A DNA stretch of 64,000 nucleotides from Streptomyces violaceorubidus. GTDB lineage: Bacteria > Actinomycetota > Actinomycetes > Streptomycetales > Streptomycetaceae. Below the pieces are notes generated by a model, which was not told the origin of the DNA, made no database searches, and saw only the letters and a program-made list of their open reading frames with translations. A program made the position numbers and the translations under genes. The stretch lies in the NCBI RefSeq assembly GCF_000717995.1, contig NZ_JODM01000034.1, positions 12,466 to 76,465 on the forward strand, in the 5' to 3' direction. How positions within the stretch are numbered: the first letter of the stretch is position 1; each line of letters opens with the position of its first letter. This document shows, one piece after another, positions 52,470-62,124 of this stretch.

Positions 52470-53720
52470 TTACGCGCCCGCCGCCTTCGCCGCGATGTCG
52501 GTGCGGTGCTGGGAGCCGTCGAGACCGATGCGGGCGACGGCCCGGTAGGCGCGGTCACGGGCCTCGGTGAGGTCGGCACCGGTGGCCGTGACGGACAGCA
52601 CGCGGCCACCGGCGCTGACGACGGCGTCGCCCTCGGCGCGGGTACCGGCGTGCAGCACGTAGGCGTGCGGGGCGTCCTCGGCGGCCACCGCGTCCAGGCC
52701 GGTGATCGGGTCGCCGGTGCGCGGGGTGCCGGGGTAGTTGTGCGAGGCGACGACCACCGTGACGGCCGCGTCGTCGCTCCAGCGCAGGGGTTCGAGGTCG
52801 GCGAGGTTGCCGGTGGCGGCGGCCATCAGCAGACCGGCGAGCGGGGTCTTCAGGCGGGCCAGCACGACCTGGGTCTCGGGGTCGCCGAACCGGGCGTTGA
52901 ACTCGATCACGCGCACACCGCGCGAGGTGATCGCGAGTCCGGCGTACAGGAGCCCGGAGAAGGGGGTGCCGCGGCGGCGCATCTCGTCGACGGTCGGCTG
53001 GAGCACGCTCTGCACGACCTCGTCGACCAGCTTCGGATCGGCCCAGGGCAGCGGCGAGTAGGCGCCCATGCCGCCGGTGTTCGGACCCTCGTCGCCGTCG
53101 AGGGCGCGCTTGAAGTCCTGGGCGGGCTGGAGCGGACGTACGTTCTCGCCGTCGGTGACGGCGAAGAGGGAGACCTCGGGGCCGTCCAGGAACTCCTCGA
53201 TCACGACACGGTCGCAGGCGTTCGCGTGGGCGCGGGCCGCCTCGACGTCGTCGGTGACGACGACGCCCTTGCCCGCGGCCAGCCCGTCGTCCTTGACGAC
53301 GTAGGGGGCGCCGAAGGCGGCGAGGGCCGCGTCGACCTCGGTCGGGTTCGTGCAGACGTAGGAACGGGCCGTCGGCACGCCCGCGCCGGCCATCACGTCC
53401 TTGGCGAAGGCCTTGGAGCCTTCCAGCCGAGCGGCCTGCGCCGACGGGCCGAACACCGGGATGCCCGCCTCGCGGACGGCGTCGGCGACCCCGGCGACCA
53501 GGGGCGCCTCCGGTCCGACGACGACCAGCTCGGCGCCGAGCCCGGTGGCCAGCGCGGTGACGGCCGCGCCGTCGAGGGCGTCGACCTGGTGCAGCTCGGC
53601 GACCTCGGCGATACCGGCGTTGCCGGGTGCGCAGTGCAGCGCGGTGACGTCGGGGTCGAGGGACAGGGAACGGCACAGGGCGTGTTCGCGGGCGCCGCCG
53701 CCGATGACAAGGACCTTCAC
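52470..53720 (-). CDS. purD: Phosphoribosylamine-glycine ligase (GAR synthetase)
   Basis: A 416-aa ATP-grasp enzyme that joins glycine to phosphoribosylamine, the step after PurF. Signatures are [56 protein letters not shown], and the PurD hallmark [14 protein letters not shown]. The start is ATG 53720. It is downstream of dnaX on the same strand with a 168-bp gap. Confidence 0.97.
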   Translation of the reverse strand: MKVLVIGGGAREHALCRSLSLDPDVTALHCAPGNAGIAEVAELHQVDALDGAAVTALATGLGAELVVVGPEAPLVAGVADAVREAGIPVFGPSAQAARLEGSKAFAKDVMAGAGVPTARSYVCTNPTEVDAALAAFGAPYVVKDDGLAAGKGVVVTDDVEAARAHANACDRVVIEEFLDGPEVSLFAVTDGENVRPLQPAQDFKRALDGDEGPNTGGMGAYSPLPWADPKLVDEVVQSVLQPTVDEMRRRGTPFSGLLYAGLAITSRGVRVIEFNARFGDPETQVVLARLKTPLAGLLMAAATGNLADLEPLRWSDDAAVTVVVASHNYPGTPRTGDPITGLDAVAAEDAPHAYVLHAGTRAEGDAVVSAGGRVLSVTATGADLTEARDRAYRAVARIGLDGSQHRTDIAAKAAGA

Positions 53721-53826
53721 GGGGTGAAGCCTAATGGGAAGGGGCGGGTGCGGTTTGTGCGGGCTTCCGAAGGGGCGGGACGCGGAGACTTGTGCCTTCC
53801 TCCAGGCCCCCTGGGTCTCCAGGCCC

Positions 53827-53880
53827 GGTCCTCCAGGCCGGTCCCGCGAGCCTGGTCCTCCAGGCCGGTCCCGCGAGCCC
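53827..53880. repeat. Two tandem 27-bp repeats
   Basis: Two consecutive copies begin GGTCCTCCAGGCCGGTCCCG at 53827 and 53854, with one mismatch, in the short gap between the dnaX stop and purD start. A partial copy lies just before. The repeats could fold and affect read-through from dnaX into purD. Confidence 0.75.
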
Positions 53881-53888
53881 GGCGGGGG

Positions 53889-56279
53889 CTACTCGTTCGC
53901 GATCTCCTCGACCACCGTGGCGCCCAGCTCGCGGACCAGCAGCTCCTTGCCGGAGAGCGCCGACTCGTCGAGGTCCGGATCGTCGTCCTCGGGGATGTCG
54001 TCCTCGGGGGAGACCGGGGGCGGCTCGGGCGCCGAGGGCCGGGGCGCCGGGGTCGGAGCGGGCGCCGGGGCCGCCGCGGGGGCCTGGGGTGGCGCGGCGG
54101 ACGGGGACGCGGACGACGACGGCCGCTGGGCGGGCGCGCCGCCACCGAAGCCGCCGCCCCCACCCCCGCCGTAGCCGCCGAAGCCGCCGGACGGACCGGA
54201 GGGACCGGACGGACCGGCAGCGGGCGCGGAGCCGCCGCCGGAGGGGTCGACGACCGCGTCGATCTTCCACTGCACGTTGAACTGCTCGGCCAGGGCCTGC
54301 CGCAGCACGTCCTCGCTGCCGCTGCTCACGAAGTTGTCGCGGGCTCCCGCGTTGACGAAGCCGAGTTGCAGGGAGGTGCCGTCGAAGCCGGTCACCTGGG
54401 CGTTCTGACTGAGCAGGATCCAGGTGAACCGGCGGCGGTTCTTGACCGCTTCCAGGATGTTGGGCCACAGCGAGCGGGGGTCGACCCCGGAGGCACTCGG
54501 GGCCGCGGAGCCGGGCACGGGCGCCGGTGCGGTCGCCGCGGGAGACGGTGCGGTCGCCGCGGGGGCCGAGGCCGGCGCCTGCGCCGGGGCGGGGCCGCCC
54601 CCCGCGCCGGAGGCGGCCGGTGTCCGGGACGGCTGTCCACCGCCCGCCGGGGCCGCCGTGGGCCACCCTCCGGGGCGGCGCCCGCCACCCGCGGGAGCCG
54701 CGGTCGGCCAGGCACCGGGCGCGGGCGCCGAGGCGGGAGCGGCAGCGGCGGCGGGCGGGGGTGTGGCAGGTGCCGGTGGGGAGGCGGGGGCGGCTGGCGC
54801 GGGCGCAGGGGAGGCGTCGGCGGAAGAAGGAGCGCCCTGCGGGTGTCCGCCACCGGCGGGAGCGCCACCCGCATCGAAGACCGGACCGGCACCGGCAGCA
54901 GCACCGGCACCGGCACCGGCAGCCGCGTCCGTGGAAGGGCCACCGCCCGGCGCGCCCGCCGGGGCACCGGCGCCCTGCCCCCGCACCGCCGCACGGGCCG
55001 CGGCGGGCCCGCCGCCCGGCGGAACCGGAGCCGCGGCGGGTGCCGCACCCCCCGCACCGGCGTGCGCCTCGGGCCCGGGCACGTACCCCACGGCGGGAGC
55101 GCCCGCACCGGCGGAGAACTGCACCCCGCGCTCGATCCGGTCCAACCGGGCCATCACCGACCGCTCGTCGCCGTACGCGGCGGGCAGCAGCACGCGCGCG
55201 CAGATCAGCTCCAGCTGGAGGCGCGGCGAGTGGGCGCCGCGCATCTCGGTGAGGCCCTCGTTGACGATGTCGGCGGCGCGGCTCAGCTCGGCGGCGCCGA
55301 AGGACCGGGCCTGCTCCTGCATCCGCTCGACGACGTCGGCCGGGGCGTCGATGAGCCCCTTCTCCGCCGCGTCGGGCACGGCCGAGAGGATCACCAGGTC
55401 ACGGAGGCGCTCCAGCAGGTCGGTGACGAAGCGCCGCGGGTCGTTGCCCCCCTCGATCACGCGGTCCACGACCTCGAAGGCGGCGGAGCCGTCCCCGGAG
55501 ACGAAGGACCCGACGACGGAGTCGAGCAGCGAGCCGTCCGTGTAGCCGAGCAGGGCGGTGGTCATGTCGTACGTCACGCCCTCGGCGCCGGCGCCCGCGA
55601 GCAGCTGGTCCATGACGGACATGGAGTCACGCACGGACCCCGCGCCGGCCCGCACCACCAGCGGGAGGACGCCCTCCTCGACCGCGATGCCCTCCCGGTC
55701 GCACACCTCGGCGAGGTAGTCGCGCAGGGTGCCGGGCGGCACGAGCCGGAAGGGGTAGTGGTGGGTCCGCGACCGGATGGTCCCGATGACCTTCTCGGGC
55801 TCGGTGGTCGCGAAGATGAACTTCAGGTGCTCCGGCGGCTCCTCGACGACCTTCAGCAGCGCGTTGAAGCCCTGCGGGGAGACCATGTGGGCCTCGTCGA
55901 TGATGTAGATCTTGTACCGGCTGGAGGCGGGCCCGAAGAAGGCCTTCTCGCGCAGGTCACGGGCGTCGTCCACGCCACCGTGGGAGGCGGCGTCGATCTC
56001 GATGACGTCGATCGACCCCGGCCCGTTCCTCGCGAGGTCGCGGCAGGACTGGCACTCGCCGCACGGGGTCGGCGTGGGGCCCTGCTCGCAGTTCAGACAG
56101 CGTGCCAGGATCCGGGCGCTGGTCGTCTTGCCGCAGCCGCGCGGACCGCTGAACAGGTACGCGTGATTGACCCGGTTGTTCCGCAGCGCCTGCTGCAGCG
56201 GGTCGGTGACATGCCCCTGCCCGATGACCTCGGCGAAGGACTCCGGGCGGTAACGGCGGTAGAGCGCGAGAGACGACAC
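53889..56279 (-). CDS. dnaX: DNA polymerase III subunit gamma/tau
   Basis: A 796-aa clamp-loader ATPase. The N-terminus is VSSLALYRRYRPESFAEVIG. Walker A is GPRGCGKTT (45-53), followed by four zinc-binding cysteines (CLNCEQGPTPTPCGECQSC), Walker B IYIIDEAHMVS, and the sensor FIFATTEPEKVIGTIRSR. The region from about 395 to 580 is an extremely Ala/Pro/Gly-rich linker. A tau-like C-terminal domain follows (about 600-680), with a second low-complexity Gly/Pro part before the acidic C-terminus. GTG 56279 lacks a strong ribosome site. The SRP RNA gene is just upstream on the same strand. Confidence 0.95.
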   Translation of the reverse strand: MSSLALYRRYRPESFAEVIGQGHVTDPLQQALRNNRVNHAYLFSGPRGCGKTTSARILARCLNCEQGPTPTPCGECQSCRDLARNGPGSIDVIEIDAASHGGVDDARDLREKAFFGPASSRYKIYIIDEAHMVSPQGFNALLKVVEEPPEHLKFIFATTEPEKVIGTIRSRTHHYPFRLVPPGTLRDYLAEVCDREGIAVEEGVLPLVVRAGAGSVRDSMSVMDQLLAGAGAEGVTYDMTTALLGYTDGSLLDSVVGSFVSGDGSAAFEVVDRVIEGGNDPRRFVTDLLERLRDLVILSAVPDAAEKGLIDAPADVVERMQEQARSFGAAELSRAADIVNEGLTEMRGAHSPRLQLELICARVLLPAAYGDERSVMARLDRIERGVQFSAGAGAPAVGYVPGPEAHAGAGGAAPAAAPVPPGGGPAAARAAVRGQGAGAPAGAPGGGPSTDAAAGAGAGAAAGAGPVFDAGGAPAGGGHPQGAPSSADASPAPAPAAPASPPAPATPPPAAAAAPASAPAPGAWPTAAPAGGGRRPGGWPTAAPAGGGQPSRTPAASGAGGGPAPAQAPASAPAATAPSPAATAPAPVPGSAAPSASGVDPRSLWPNILEAVKNRRRFTWILLSQNAQVTGFDGTSLQLGFVNAGARDNFVSSGSEDVLRQALAEQFNVQWKIDAVVDPSGGGSAPAAGPSGPSGPSGGFGGYGGGGGGGFGGGAPAQRPSSSASPSAAPPQAPAAAPAPAPTPAPRPSAPEPPPVSPEDDIPEDDDPDLDESALSGKELLVRELGATVVEEIANE

Positions 56280-56332
56280 GCATACGAGGTTATAGGCGCC
56301 CACCGACAACCGGACCGCCCGCAAAGGAGACG

Positions 56333-56417
56333 CCCCCCACGCACCCGCCAGAGCCGACCTACCCTTGCTGCCTTCCGGCCCTGGGGGAGTTCAGTCAGAT
56401 AGCGCCGCGTGAGGGGC
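56333..56417 (-). ncRNA. ffs: 4.5S signal recognition particle RNA (small type)
   Basis: The minus strand contains the SRP helix-8 core CCCCCAGGGCCGGAAGGCAG followed by CAAGGG, with the GGAA tetraloop and asymmetric loop that bind Ffh. The flanks CCTCACGC and GCGTGGGG pair to close the rod. Length is about 85 nt, and the position immediately upstream of dnaX is as known in Streptomyces. The ends are approximate. Confidence 0.93.
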
Positions 56418-56494
56418 TGAACCACACGTTACCCGATGTGGGGCCCCCGGAACGAGTTCGCAAGCACTCCCCGGCGTCATGTAATGTTCTCGGC

Positions 56495-56579
56495 GGAGGA
56501 TTCGCCTAGAGGCCTAGGGCGCACGCTTGGAAAGCGTGTTGGGGGCAACCCCTCACGAGTTCGAATCTCGTATCCTCCG
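56495..56579 (+). tRNA. tRNA-Ser (GGA)
   Basis: An 85-nt class-II tRNA with a long variable arm. The anticodon loop is TTGGAAA, the acceptor GGAGGAT/ATCCTCC, and the discriminator G. A UUCG-capped terminator follows. The change from core to accessory-looking genes occurs just after it. Confidence 0.95.
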
Positions 56580-56603
56580 CCAGTGCCTCACCGGGCACGA
56601 TGT

Positions 56604-56637
56604 CGAAGGGCCCCGCAGTTCGCTGCGGGGCCCTTCG
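56604..56637 (+). terminator. Terminator of tRNA-Ser
   Basis: A perfect 15-bp stem CGAAGGGCCCCGCAG / CTGCGGGGCCCTTCG capped by a stable TTCG tetraloop. Confidence 0.92.
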
Positions 56638-56824
56638 ACGTATGGGCGCTCCGGTTCGCCGCCCCGCTGTCCGCCGGCCCGCCGGCTCGGCGACGGCCTC
56701 CGGGATTGCTCCATCGAGAGGAAGTCCTTCGTGCCATCGGGTGCACTCCGCCGATGGATCACCGGCGCGGCCATTTTCCGGGTATGGGCAGTTTGGTCTG
56801 TTCCGTTACAGTGAAGGAGGGCCG

Positions 56825-57715
56825 GTGGCCGAACGCATTGTTCATCGACGCGGTTATCGAAAGGGCCTCGGCGGTGAGATGTGCGCCGAGTTCCTGGGAA
56901 CGTTCGTCCTGATCCTGTTCGGCATCGGCTCGGTGGCCGTCGCGGTCGCCGGGCTGCCGGGATCGGGACGGCAGACCGCGGACTTCGGGCCCGCCAACTG
57001 GCTCATCATCTCCTGGGGATGGGGCCTGGCCGTCGTGTTCGGCGTCTACGTGGCCGGCGGCATCAGCGGAGCGCACCTCAATCCCGCGGTGACCCTCGGG
57101 TTCGCGGTCCGGCGGGACTTCCCGTGGCGGAAGGTGCTGCCCTACTGGCTGGCGCAGGTCGTGGGCGCCTTCGTCGCCGCCGCGCTCGTGTACGCCTGCT
57201 ACCGGTGGGCGATCGACGCGTCCATCGCCAAGGCGGGCGAGACGCGCAAGACCTCGCTGAGTACGTACTCGATCTTCGCCACGTTCCCCGCCGAGTACTT
57301 CGGGGACTCCTGGTGGGGTCCCCTGCTCGACCAGATCGTAGGGACCGGGATCCTGCTGCTGTTGATCTGCGCGCTCATCGACACCCGCAACACGGCGCCG
57401 ATGGCCAACCTCCACCCGTTCCTCATCGGACTCGTCGTCGTGGCCATCGGCCTCACCTTCGGCACCAACGCCGGATACGCGATCAATCCGGCCCGCGACT
57501 TCGGCCCCCGCCTGTTCACCTTCTTCGAGGGGTGGGGCGAGATCGCGCTGCCCGGCACCTTCCAGTGGTTCAGCGGCTACTGGTGGATCCCCATCGTCGG
57601 CCCGCTCATCGGCGCGGTCGTCGGGGTCCTCGTGTACGACCTGCTCGTCAGCCCGGTGCTCAAGGCCAGGCTCGCCGAGCGCGAGGAAGGACCGGCCACC
57701 GAGGAACCCTCCTGA
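56825..57715 (+). CDS. Aquaglyceroporin (MIP family)
   Basis: A 296-aa channel with six membrane helices and the two half-helix NPA motifs: SGAHLNPAVTLGF and YAINPARDFGPRLF. Asp after the second NPAR is the mark of glycerol-conducting (GlpF-like) channels rather than strict aquaporins. It should pass glycerol or similar small polyols. GTG 56825 has an excellent AAGGAGG site five bases upstream. The C-terminal 25 residues are charged and cytoplasmic. No glycerol kinase gene is adjacent. Confidence 0.92.
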   Translation: MAERIVHRRGYRKGLGGEMCAEFLGTFVLILFGIGSVAVAVAGLPGSGRQTADFGPANWLIISWGWGLAVVFGVYVAGGISGAHLNPAVTLGFAVRRDFPWRKVLPYWLAQVVGAFVAAALVYACYRWAIDASIAKAGETRKTSLSTYSIFATFPAEYFGDSWWGPLLDQIVGTGILLLLICALIDTRNTAPMANLHPFLIGLVVVAIGLTFGTNAGYAINPARDFGPRLFTFFEGWGEIALPGTFQWFSGYWWIPIVGPLIGAVVGVLVYDLLVSPVLKARLAEREEGPATEEPS

Positions 57716-57733
57716 CCGAGGGCCCACGGCCCG

Positions 57734-57925
57734 CTAGCGGTCGGCGATGTCCTCGCGGAGTCCGTCGGAGAACTCCCACCACGACAGCGGAAGCCAGTCA
57801 CCGTTGACGAAGGCGTCGACGGTGGCGCCGCGACCGCGGACGGTCACCGTCGTGCCGGGCGGGTAGGTGGTGCCGGACAGACCCGGCACGGGAACCAGCA
57901 GAGTTCCCAGTCGTTGCGCTGACAC
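57734..57925 (-). CDS. Small hypothetical protein
   Basis: A 63-aa protein. GTG 57925 has GGAGG eight bases upstream. The sequence looks like a small beta-barrel with TTYPPGTTVTVRGRG, then DAFVNGDWLPLSWWEFSDGL, rich in Trp. No membrane helix and no known domain. It is convergent with the aquaglyceroporin gene (18-bp gap) and divergent from the alcohol dehydrogenase gene. The function is unknown. Confidence 0.65.
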   Translation of the reverse strand: MSAQRLGTLLVPVPGLSGTTYPPGTTVTVRGRGATVDAFVNGDWLPLSWWEFSDGLREDIADR

Positions 57926-58066
57926 CCTCTGGCCTCCTTTCGCGGTGTGCGGCGGGCGTCTCGTTCGCCCGAGATTTCCGAGATTACCGACTTGCCCCCT
58001 CTCGTCGACGGGAGAACGATGAGAGATGGGTCACGGGAATCCGCGCGCGGAACGGAGGTCACGACC

Positions 58067-59200
58067 ATGAGGGCTGTCGTCTACAAAGGACCGTTCACTG
58101 TCGCGGTCGAAGACGTCGAGAAGCCGGGCATCCGGCATCCGAACGACGTGATCGTGCGCGTCACGTCGACCGCGATCTGCGGCTCGGACCTGCACATGTA
58201 CGAGGGGCGCACCGCGGCCGAGCCCGGCATCGTCTTCGGCCACGAGAACATGGGGATCGTCGATCAGGTCGGGCAGGGCGTCACAGGCCTGAAGGAGGGC
58301 GACCGGGTGGTCATGCCCTTCAACGTCGCCTGCGGCTTCTGCACCAACTGCGCCGAGGGGTACACGGGTTACTGCACGACCGTCAACCCCGGCTTCGCCG
58401 GCGGCGCGTACGGCTATGTGTCCATGGGGCCCTGGCAGGGCGGCCAGGCCGAGTACCTGCGGGTCCCGTACGCCGACTTCAACTGCCTGAAGCTGCCCGA
58501 GGGCGACGCGCACGAGACCGACTTCATCCTGCTCGCCGACATCTTCCCCACCGGCTACCACGGCTGTGAACTCGCCGGTGTCCGTCCCGGTGAGAGCGTC
58601 GCGGTGTACGGCGCCGGGCCCGTCGGGCTCATGGCGGCCTACTCGGCGCTGCTGCGCGGGGCGAAGAAGGTCTTCGTCGTCGACCGCGTCCCGGAGCGGT
58701 TGCACAAGGCCGAGGAGATCGGCGCGGTGCCCGTCGACTTCTCCGCGGGCGACCCGGTCGAGCAGATCAAGGAGCAGACCGACGGTGCCGGCACGGACAA
58801 GGGCGTGGACGCCGTCGGCTACCAGGCCACGGCGGGCGGAACGGGTGAGGAGGAACCGGCGACCGTGCTGAACTCGCTCGTCAACACGGTCCGGCCCACC
58901 GGCGCCCTGGGCGTTCCCGGGCTCTACGTCCCGGCAGACCCGGGCGGCCCGGACGAGCAGGCCAAGCAGGGCATGCTCCTCGTCGCGATCGGCAAGCTCT
59001 TCGAGAAGGGGCTGCGGGTCGGGACCGGGCAGTGCAACGTCAAGCGCTACAACCGCTACCTGCGGGACATGATCATCGAGGGCCGGGCGAAGCCGAGCTT
59101 CGTCGTCTCGCACGAACTGCCCCTGGACCAGGCCCCGTCCGGCTACGACAAGTTCGACAAGCGGATCGAGGGCTATACGAAGGTGATCCTGCACCCGTAG
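58067..59200 (+). CDS. Zinc-dependent alcohol/formaldehyde dehydrogenase
   Basis: A 377-aa medium-chain dehydrogenase. Catalytic zinc ligands are in TAICGSDLHMYEG and VFGHENMG. Structural zinc cysteines are in CGFCTNCAEGYTGYC. The NAD motif is VAVYGAGPVGLMAAYSALL. The long insertion before the C-terminus (LYVPADPGGPDEQAKQG) is typical of glutathione-independent formaldehyde dehydrogenase (FdhA-like), so formaldehyde or another aldehyde is the likely substrate. ATG 58067 has GGAGG eight bases upstream. Confidence 0.87.
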   Translation: MRAVVYKGPFTVAVEDVEKPGIRHPNDVIVRVTSTAICGSDLHMYEGRTAAEPGIVFGHENMGIVDQVGQGVTGLKEGDRVVMPFNVACGFCTNCAEGYTGYCTTVNPGFAGGAYGYVSMGPWQGGQAEYLRVPYADFNCLKLPEGDAHETDFILLADIFPTGYHGCELAGVRPGESVAVYGAGPVGLMAAYSALLRGAKKVFVVDRVPERLHKAEEIGAVPVDFSAGDPVEQIKEQTDGAGTDKGVDAVGYQATAGGTGEEEPATVLNSLVNTVRPTGALGVPGLYVPADPGGPDEQAKQGMLLVAIGKLFEKGLRVGTGQCNVKRYNRYLRDMIIEGRAKPSFVVSHELPLDQAPSGYDKFDKRIEGYTKVILHP

Positions 59201-59286
59201 CGCCCGTAGCGCCCGTCGTGCCCGTCGTGCCCGTCGCACCTGTCGTGCCTGTGGCGGCGGGGAGGTCCGGATCGCGTCCGTGCGGC

Positions 59287-61221
59287 TCAGGACGCGATCC
59301 GTATCCGGCGCTCCCGGCTCACTTGGTCCACCTCGGACACCCGCACGGTCGCCCTCATCGTCCAGACGCCGGGCAGGGGCAGTGTGAGGGTGTTGGCGCT
59401 CCAGTAGCCGCCCCGGTCGACCAGGTCCGCCTCGACGGGGCCGACGTCCTTGTCGGGGAGGGTGAAGGAGAGGCGCAGTTCGGGTACGGCGGCCAGGCTG
59501 CCGTCGGGGCCGAAGACGACGGCCTGGACGGCGTTGTCGCCGGTGCGGCCGGGGTCCAGGGTGATCTGGACCGTGCCGCGGCCGGCCGTGCCGATCTCGA
59601 ACGGGAGCGTGGTGACGGACGCGGGCAGCACACCGCCGCCCGCCGGTACGGCCGTCCGTGCCGCCTCCTCCGTCGCGCGGCCGGGCAGGGTGGCGGTCAG
59701 CACGGTCGTGAGCGCCAGGACGACCGTGGCGACGGCTACCTCGGCGAGGACGGAGCGGCGCAGGCCGCGGCGGATGTCGGGACGGAGGCCGTGGTGGAGG
59801 GTGGCAGCCTCGGTGTCCGACCTCGGCGCCGGGTCCGCGTCCGGGTGCGGGTGCGGGTCCGGGTGCGGAGGGCCGCCCGCCGGCTGGGGGATGCGCTCGT
59901 GCGTCCGGCCGGGCTCGCGCACGGCGGGGTGTGCCGCCGTGGCCGCCAGTGCCGTCGTCCATCTCCGGGACACCGCCGCAGCGGCCAGCAGCAGGGCCAC
60001 CAGGAGCACCTTGGCCAGCAGCAGCCTGCCGTACGTCGTCCCGGTGAGCGCCTGCCAGGAGCCGAGGCCGCGCCAGGACTGGTGGACGCCCGTGGTCACC
60101 AGGACGGTCACGGAGGCGAAGGCGGTGCGGGAGAAGCGGGCGATCGTGGCGGCGTCCGCGGTGGAGCGCAGGGTGAGGACCAGGGCGGTGAGGCCGCCGA
60201 GCCAGACCGCGGTGGCGAGCAGGTGCAGGGTGGCGGACGTGATCGCGAGGGGCACCTGGACACCGGCGGAGGCGTGCTCCGCGGCGGCCCAGGTGAGGGC
60301 GAGGGCGACGGCCAGGGCGGTGCCCACCGCGCCGACGAGGGGGCTGTGCCGACGCTGCCGTTCCGCTCGGGAGACCCGGACGAGGAACAGGGCGACCGGG
60401 GCGAGCAGCGCCAGCCTGATCAGCAGCAGCACGCCGGGGCGCGCGGTGAGGGTGTCGGCGAGCGCGCCGGGGTCCAGGGCCGCTGCCGGGCCCTTGCCCG
60501 CCTCGTACGGGGCGCGCAGCACCAGTAGGGCGACGGTGGCCGCCGACAGGGTCCACGAGGCCGCCACCAGCGGGCGGCGCAGCGGGGCCGGGTCCGGCGG
60601 GCGGCACAGGACGACGAAGGCGGCGGTGCCGATGAGCAGGGCCGCGGCCAGGTAGGCGAGGTAGCGGGCCAGTTGGTGGAGGGTCGCGGTCAGCGGATCC
60701 TCGGTGGGGCCGGTGTCCACGGCGGCGGACGTCTGCGAGGGCTGGCCCACGGAGAAGGTGAAGGCGCCGGAGACGGGGTGGCTGTCGGCGGACACCACCC
60801 GCCAGGCCACGGTGTACGTGCCCTCCCCCAGCTCGCCCGGCAGCGCGACCCGGGCCGTGTCGGCACGTCCGTACGCGTGCCCCGCCTCCCCCGTGCGGAC
60901 GCGGTGACCGCCCGGGTCCAGGACCCGGAAGGAGTCGTCGCGCAGGCCGACGGACTCGCTGAAGGTCAGCGTGACGTGGCCGGGGGCCCGCTGGAGGACG
61001 GCTCCGTCCGCGGGATCGGTGGAGCCGAGGGCGGCGTGCGCGGACGCCGGTCCCGCGCCGCCGAGGAGGAGCAGGCCCAGCACGGCGCCCCACAGCACCA
61101 GCCGACGGACTCCCCGGCGGTCCCGGACTCCCCGGCGGTCCCGTCCTCCCCGGCGGTCCCGTCCTCCCCCGCGCCTCCGGTGTCCCCGGCGTCCAGCGTG
61201 CGCACCGTCATCACACCTCAC
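59287..61221 (-). CDS. CopC-CopD fusion copper-transport protein
   Basis: A 644-aa protein. A basic N-terminus with six-residue RDRRGx repeats precedes a signal-like helix (about 41-60) ending ASAHA, so the mature protein starts near HAALGSTDPADGAVL, where CopC uses the N-terminal His to bind Cu(II). The CopC domain ends about residue 158. Eight CopD transmembrane helices follow (about 180-515), interrupted by a His/Pro-rich loop (HPDPHPHPDADP) that may bind metal. A C-terminal YtkA-like beta domain (about 545-640) completes it, as in YcnJ. It imports or handles periplasmic copper. GTG 61221 has GGAG seven bases upstream. Confidence 0.88.
   Translation of the reverse strand: MRCDDGAHAGRRGHRRRGGGRDRRGGRDRRGVRDRRGVRRLVLWGAVLGLLLLGGAGPASAHAALGSTDPADGAVLQRAPGHVTLTFSESVGLRDDSFRVLDPGGHRVRTGEAGHAYGRADTARVALPGELGEGTYTVAWRVVSADSHPVSGAFTFSVGQPSQTSAAVDTGPTEDPLTATLHQLARYLAYLAAALLIGTAAFVVLCRPPDPAPLRRPLVAASWTLSAATVALLVLRAPYEAGKGPAAALDPGALADTLTARPGVLLLIRLALLAPVALFLVRVSRAERQRRHSPLVGAVGTALAVALALTWAAAEHASAGVQVPLAITSATLHLLATAVWLGGLTALVLTLRSTADAATIARFSRTAFASVTVLVTTGVHQSWRGLGSWQALTGTTYGRLLLAKVLLVALLLAAAAVSRRWTTALAATAAHPAVREPGRTHERIPQPAGGPPHPDPHPHPDADPAPRSDTEAATLHHGLRPDIRRGLRRSVLAEVAVATVVLALTTVLTATLPGRATEEAARTAVPAGGGVLPASVTTLPFEIGTAGRGTVQITLDPGRTGDNAVQAVVFGPDGSLAAVPELRLSFTLPDKDVGPVEADLVDRGGYWSANTLTLPLPGVWTMRATVRVSEVDQVSRERRIRIAS
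61108..61161. repeat. 18-bp in-frame repeats in CopCD N-terminus
   Basis: Three tandem 18-bp units (starting 61108, 61126, 61144; core TCCCCGGCGGTCCCG) plus a diverged fourth encode the RDRRGx repeats before the signal helix. Confidence 0.8.
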
Positions 61222-61308
61222 GTCGCATCTCCGTCGTCGGGGCCCACTGCCTCGGGGATACGTACGGACGCGGGGGCCGTCGCGCTCAGTGGCTCGCCGG
61301 GCGGTTCC

Positions 61309-62124
61309 TCACCATGACGGGCGTGCCGTCACCCCGCCGTCCACCACGAGGTCGTGGCCGGTCACCCAGGACGCCAGCCGCGAGGCGAGGAACACGCACG
61401 CGTCGCCCACGTCCTCCGGGCGCCCGAGCCGTCCCGTCGGCGCCGCCCGCCGCCAGCGCCGTACGCCCTCCGGCCAGGACTCGGCGAGGCCCGCGCGGTC
61501 GACGAGGCCGGGTGAGACGGAGTTCACCCGGACGCCCCACGGGCCGTACTCCAGCGCCGCCGACCGGGCGTGCATCACGACCGCCGCCTTGGAGGCGCTG
61601 TAGTGCGCGTGCGCGGGAGCCGGGGCGCCCGCCTCGATGGAGGCGATGTGGGTGACCGTGCCGCCGCCGTCCTGGGCCCGCATGACGGCGGCCGCGGCCT
61701 GGGTGCAGGCGAAGACGCCGGTGAGGTTGGTGTCCACGACCGCCCGCCACTCGGCCGCCGTCATGCCGGGCAGTTCCCGCAGCGGCTGCACGCCCGCGTT
61801 GTTGACCAGCGCGGTGAGCCGTCCCCCGCCCCAGTCGGCGGCTTGCTCGACCAGGCGCCGGCAGGCGTCCTCGTCGGTGAGGTCGGCGCGCAGGACGGTG
61901 GCGCGTCCACCCCGGTCGCGGATGCCGTCCGCCACCTGCCGCGCCGCCGCCACCGCCGTACGGCAGTGCACCGCCACCGCGGCGCCCTCCTCGGCGAAGC
62001 GCATGGCGATCCCCCGGCCGATGCCGCCGCCCGCGCCGGTGACCAGGGCGATCTGACCGTCGAGGAGCCGTGTCGAGGGGGAGGGGGAGGAGGAGGGGGA
62101 GGGCGAGGGGGAGGGCGGGGTCAT
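61309..62124 (-). CDS. SDR family oxidoreductase
   Basis: A 271-aa short-chain dehydrogenase. After a low-complexity MTPPSPSPSPSSSPSPS leader comes the cofactor motif VTGAGGGIGRGIAMRF, then NNAGVQ, the catalytic Ser in HIASIEAGAP, YSASKAAV (Tyr/Lys), and the C-terminal VTGHDLVVDGG. It is likely NADP(H)-dependent with unknown substrate. ATG 62124 overlaps the upstream cupin stop (ATGA). It is the last gene of a four-gene coupled operon. Confidence 0.88.
   Translation of the reverse strand: MTPPSPSPSPSSSPSPSTRLLDGQIALVTGAGGGIGRGIAMRFAEEGAAVAVHCRTAVAAARQVADGIRDRGGRATVLRADLTDEDACRRLVEQAADWGGGRLTALVNNAGVQPLRELPGMTAAEWRAVVDTNLTGVFACTQAAAAVMRAQDGGGTVTHIASIEAGAPAPAHAHYSASKAAVVMHARSAALEYGPWGVRVNSVSPGLVDRAGLAESWPEGVRRWRRAAPTGRLGRPEDVGDACVFLASRLASWVTGHDLVVDGGVTARPSW

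Noticed and set aside
52449..56402. A 1317-codon plus-strand open frame opposite purD and dnaX.
   Set aside because: A shadow caused by high GC and absent stops; purD and dnaX are certain on the minus strand.
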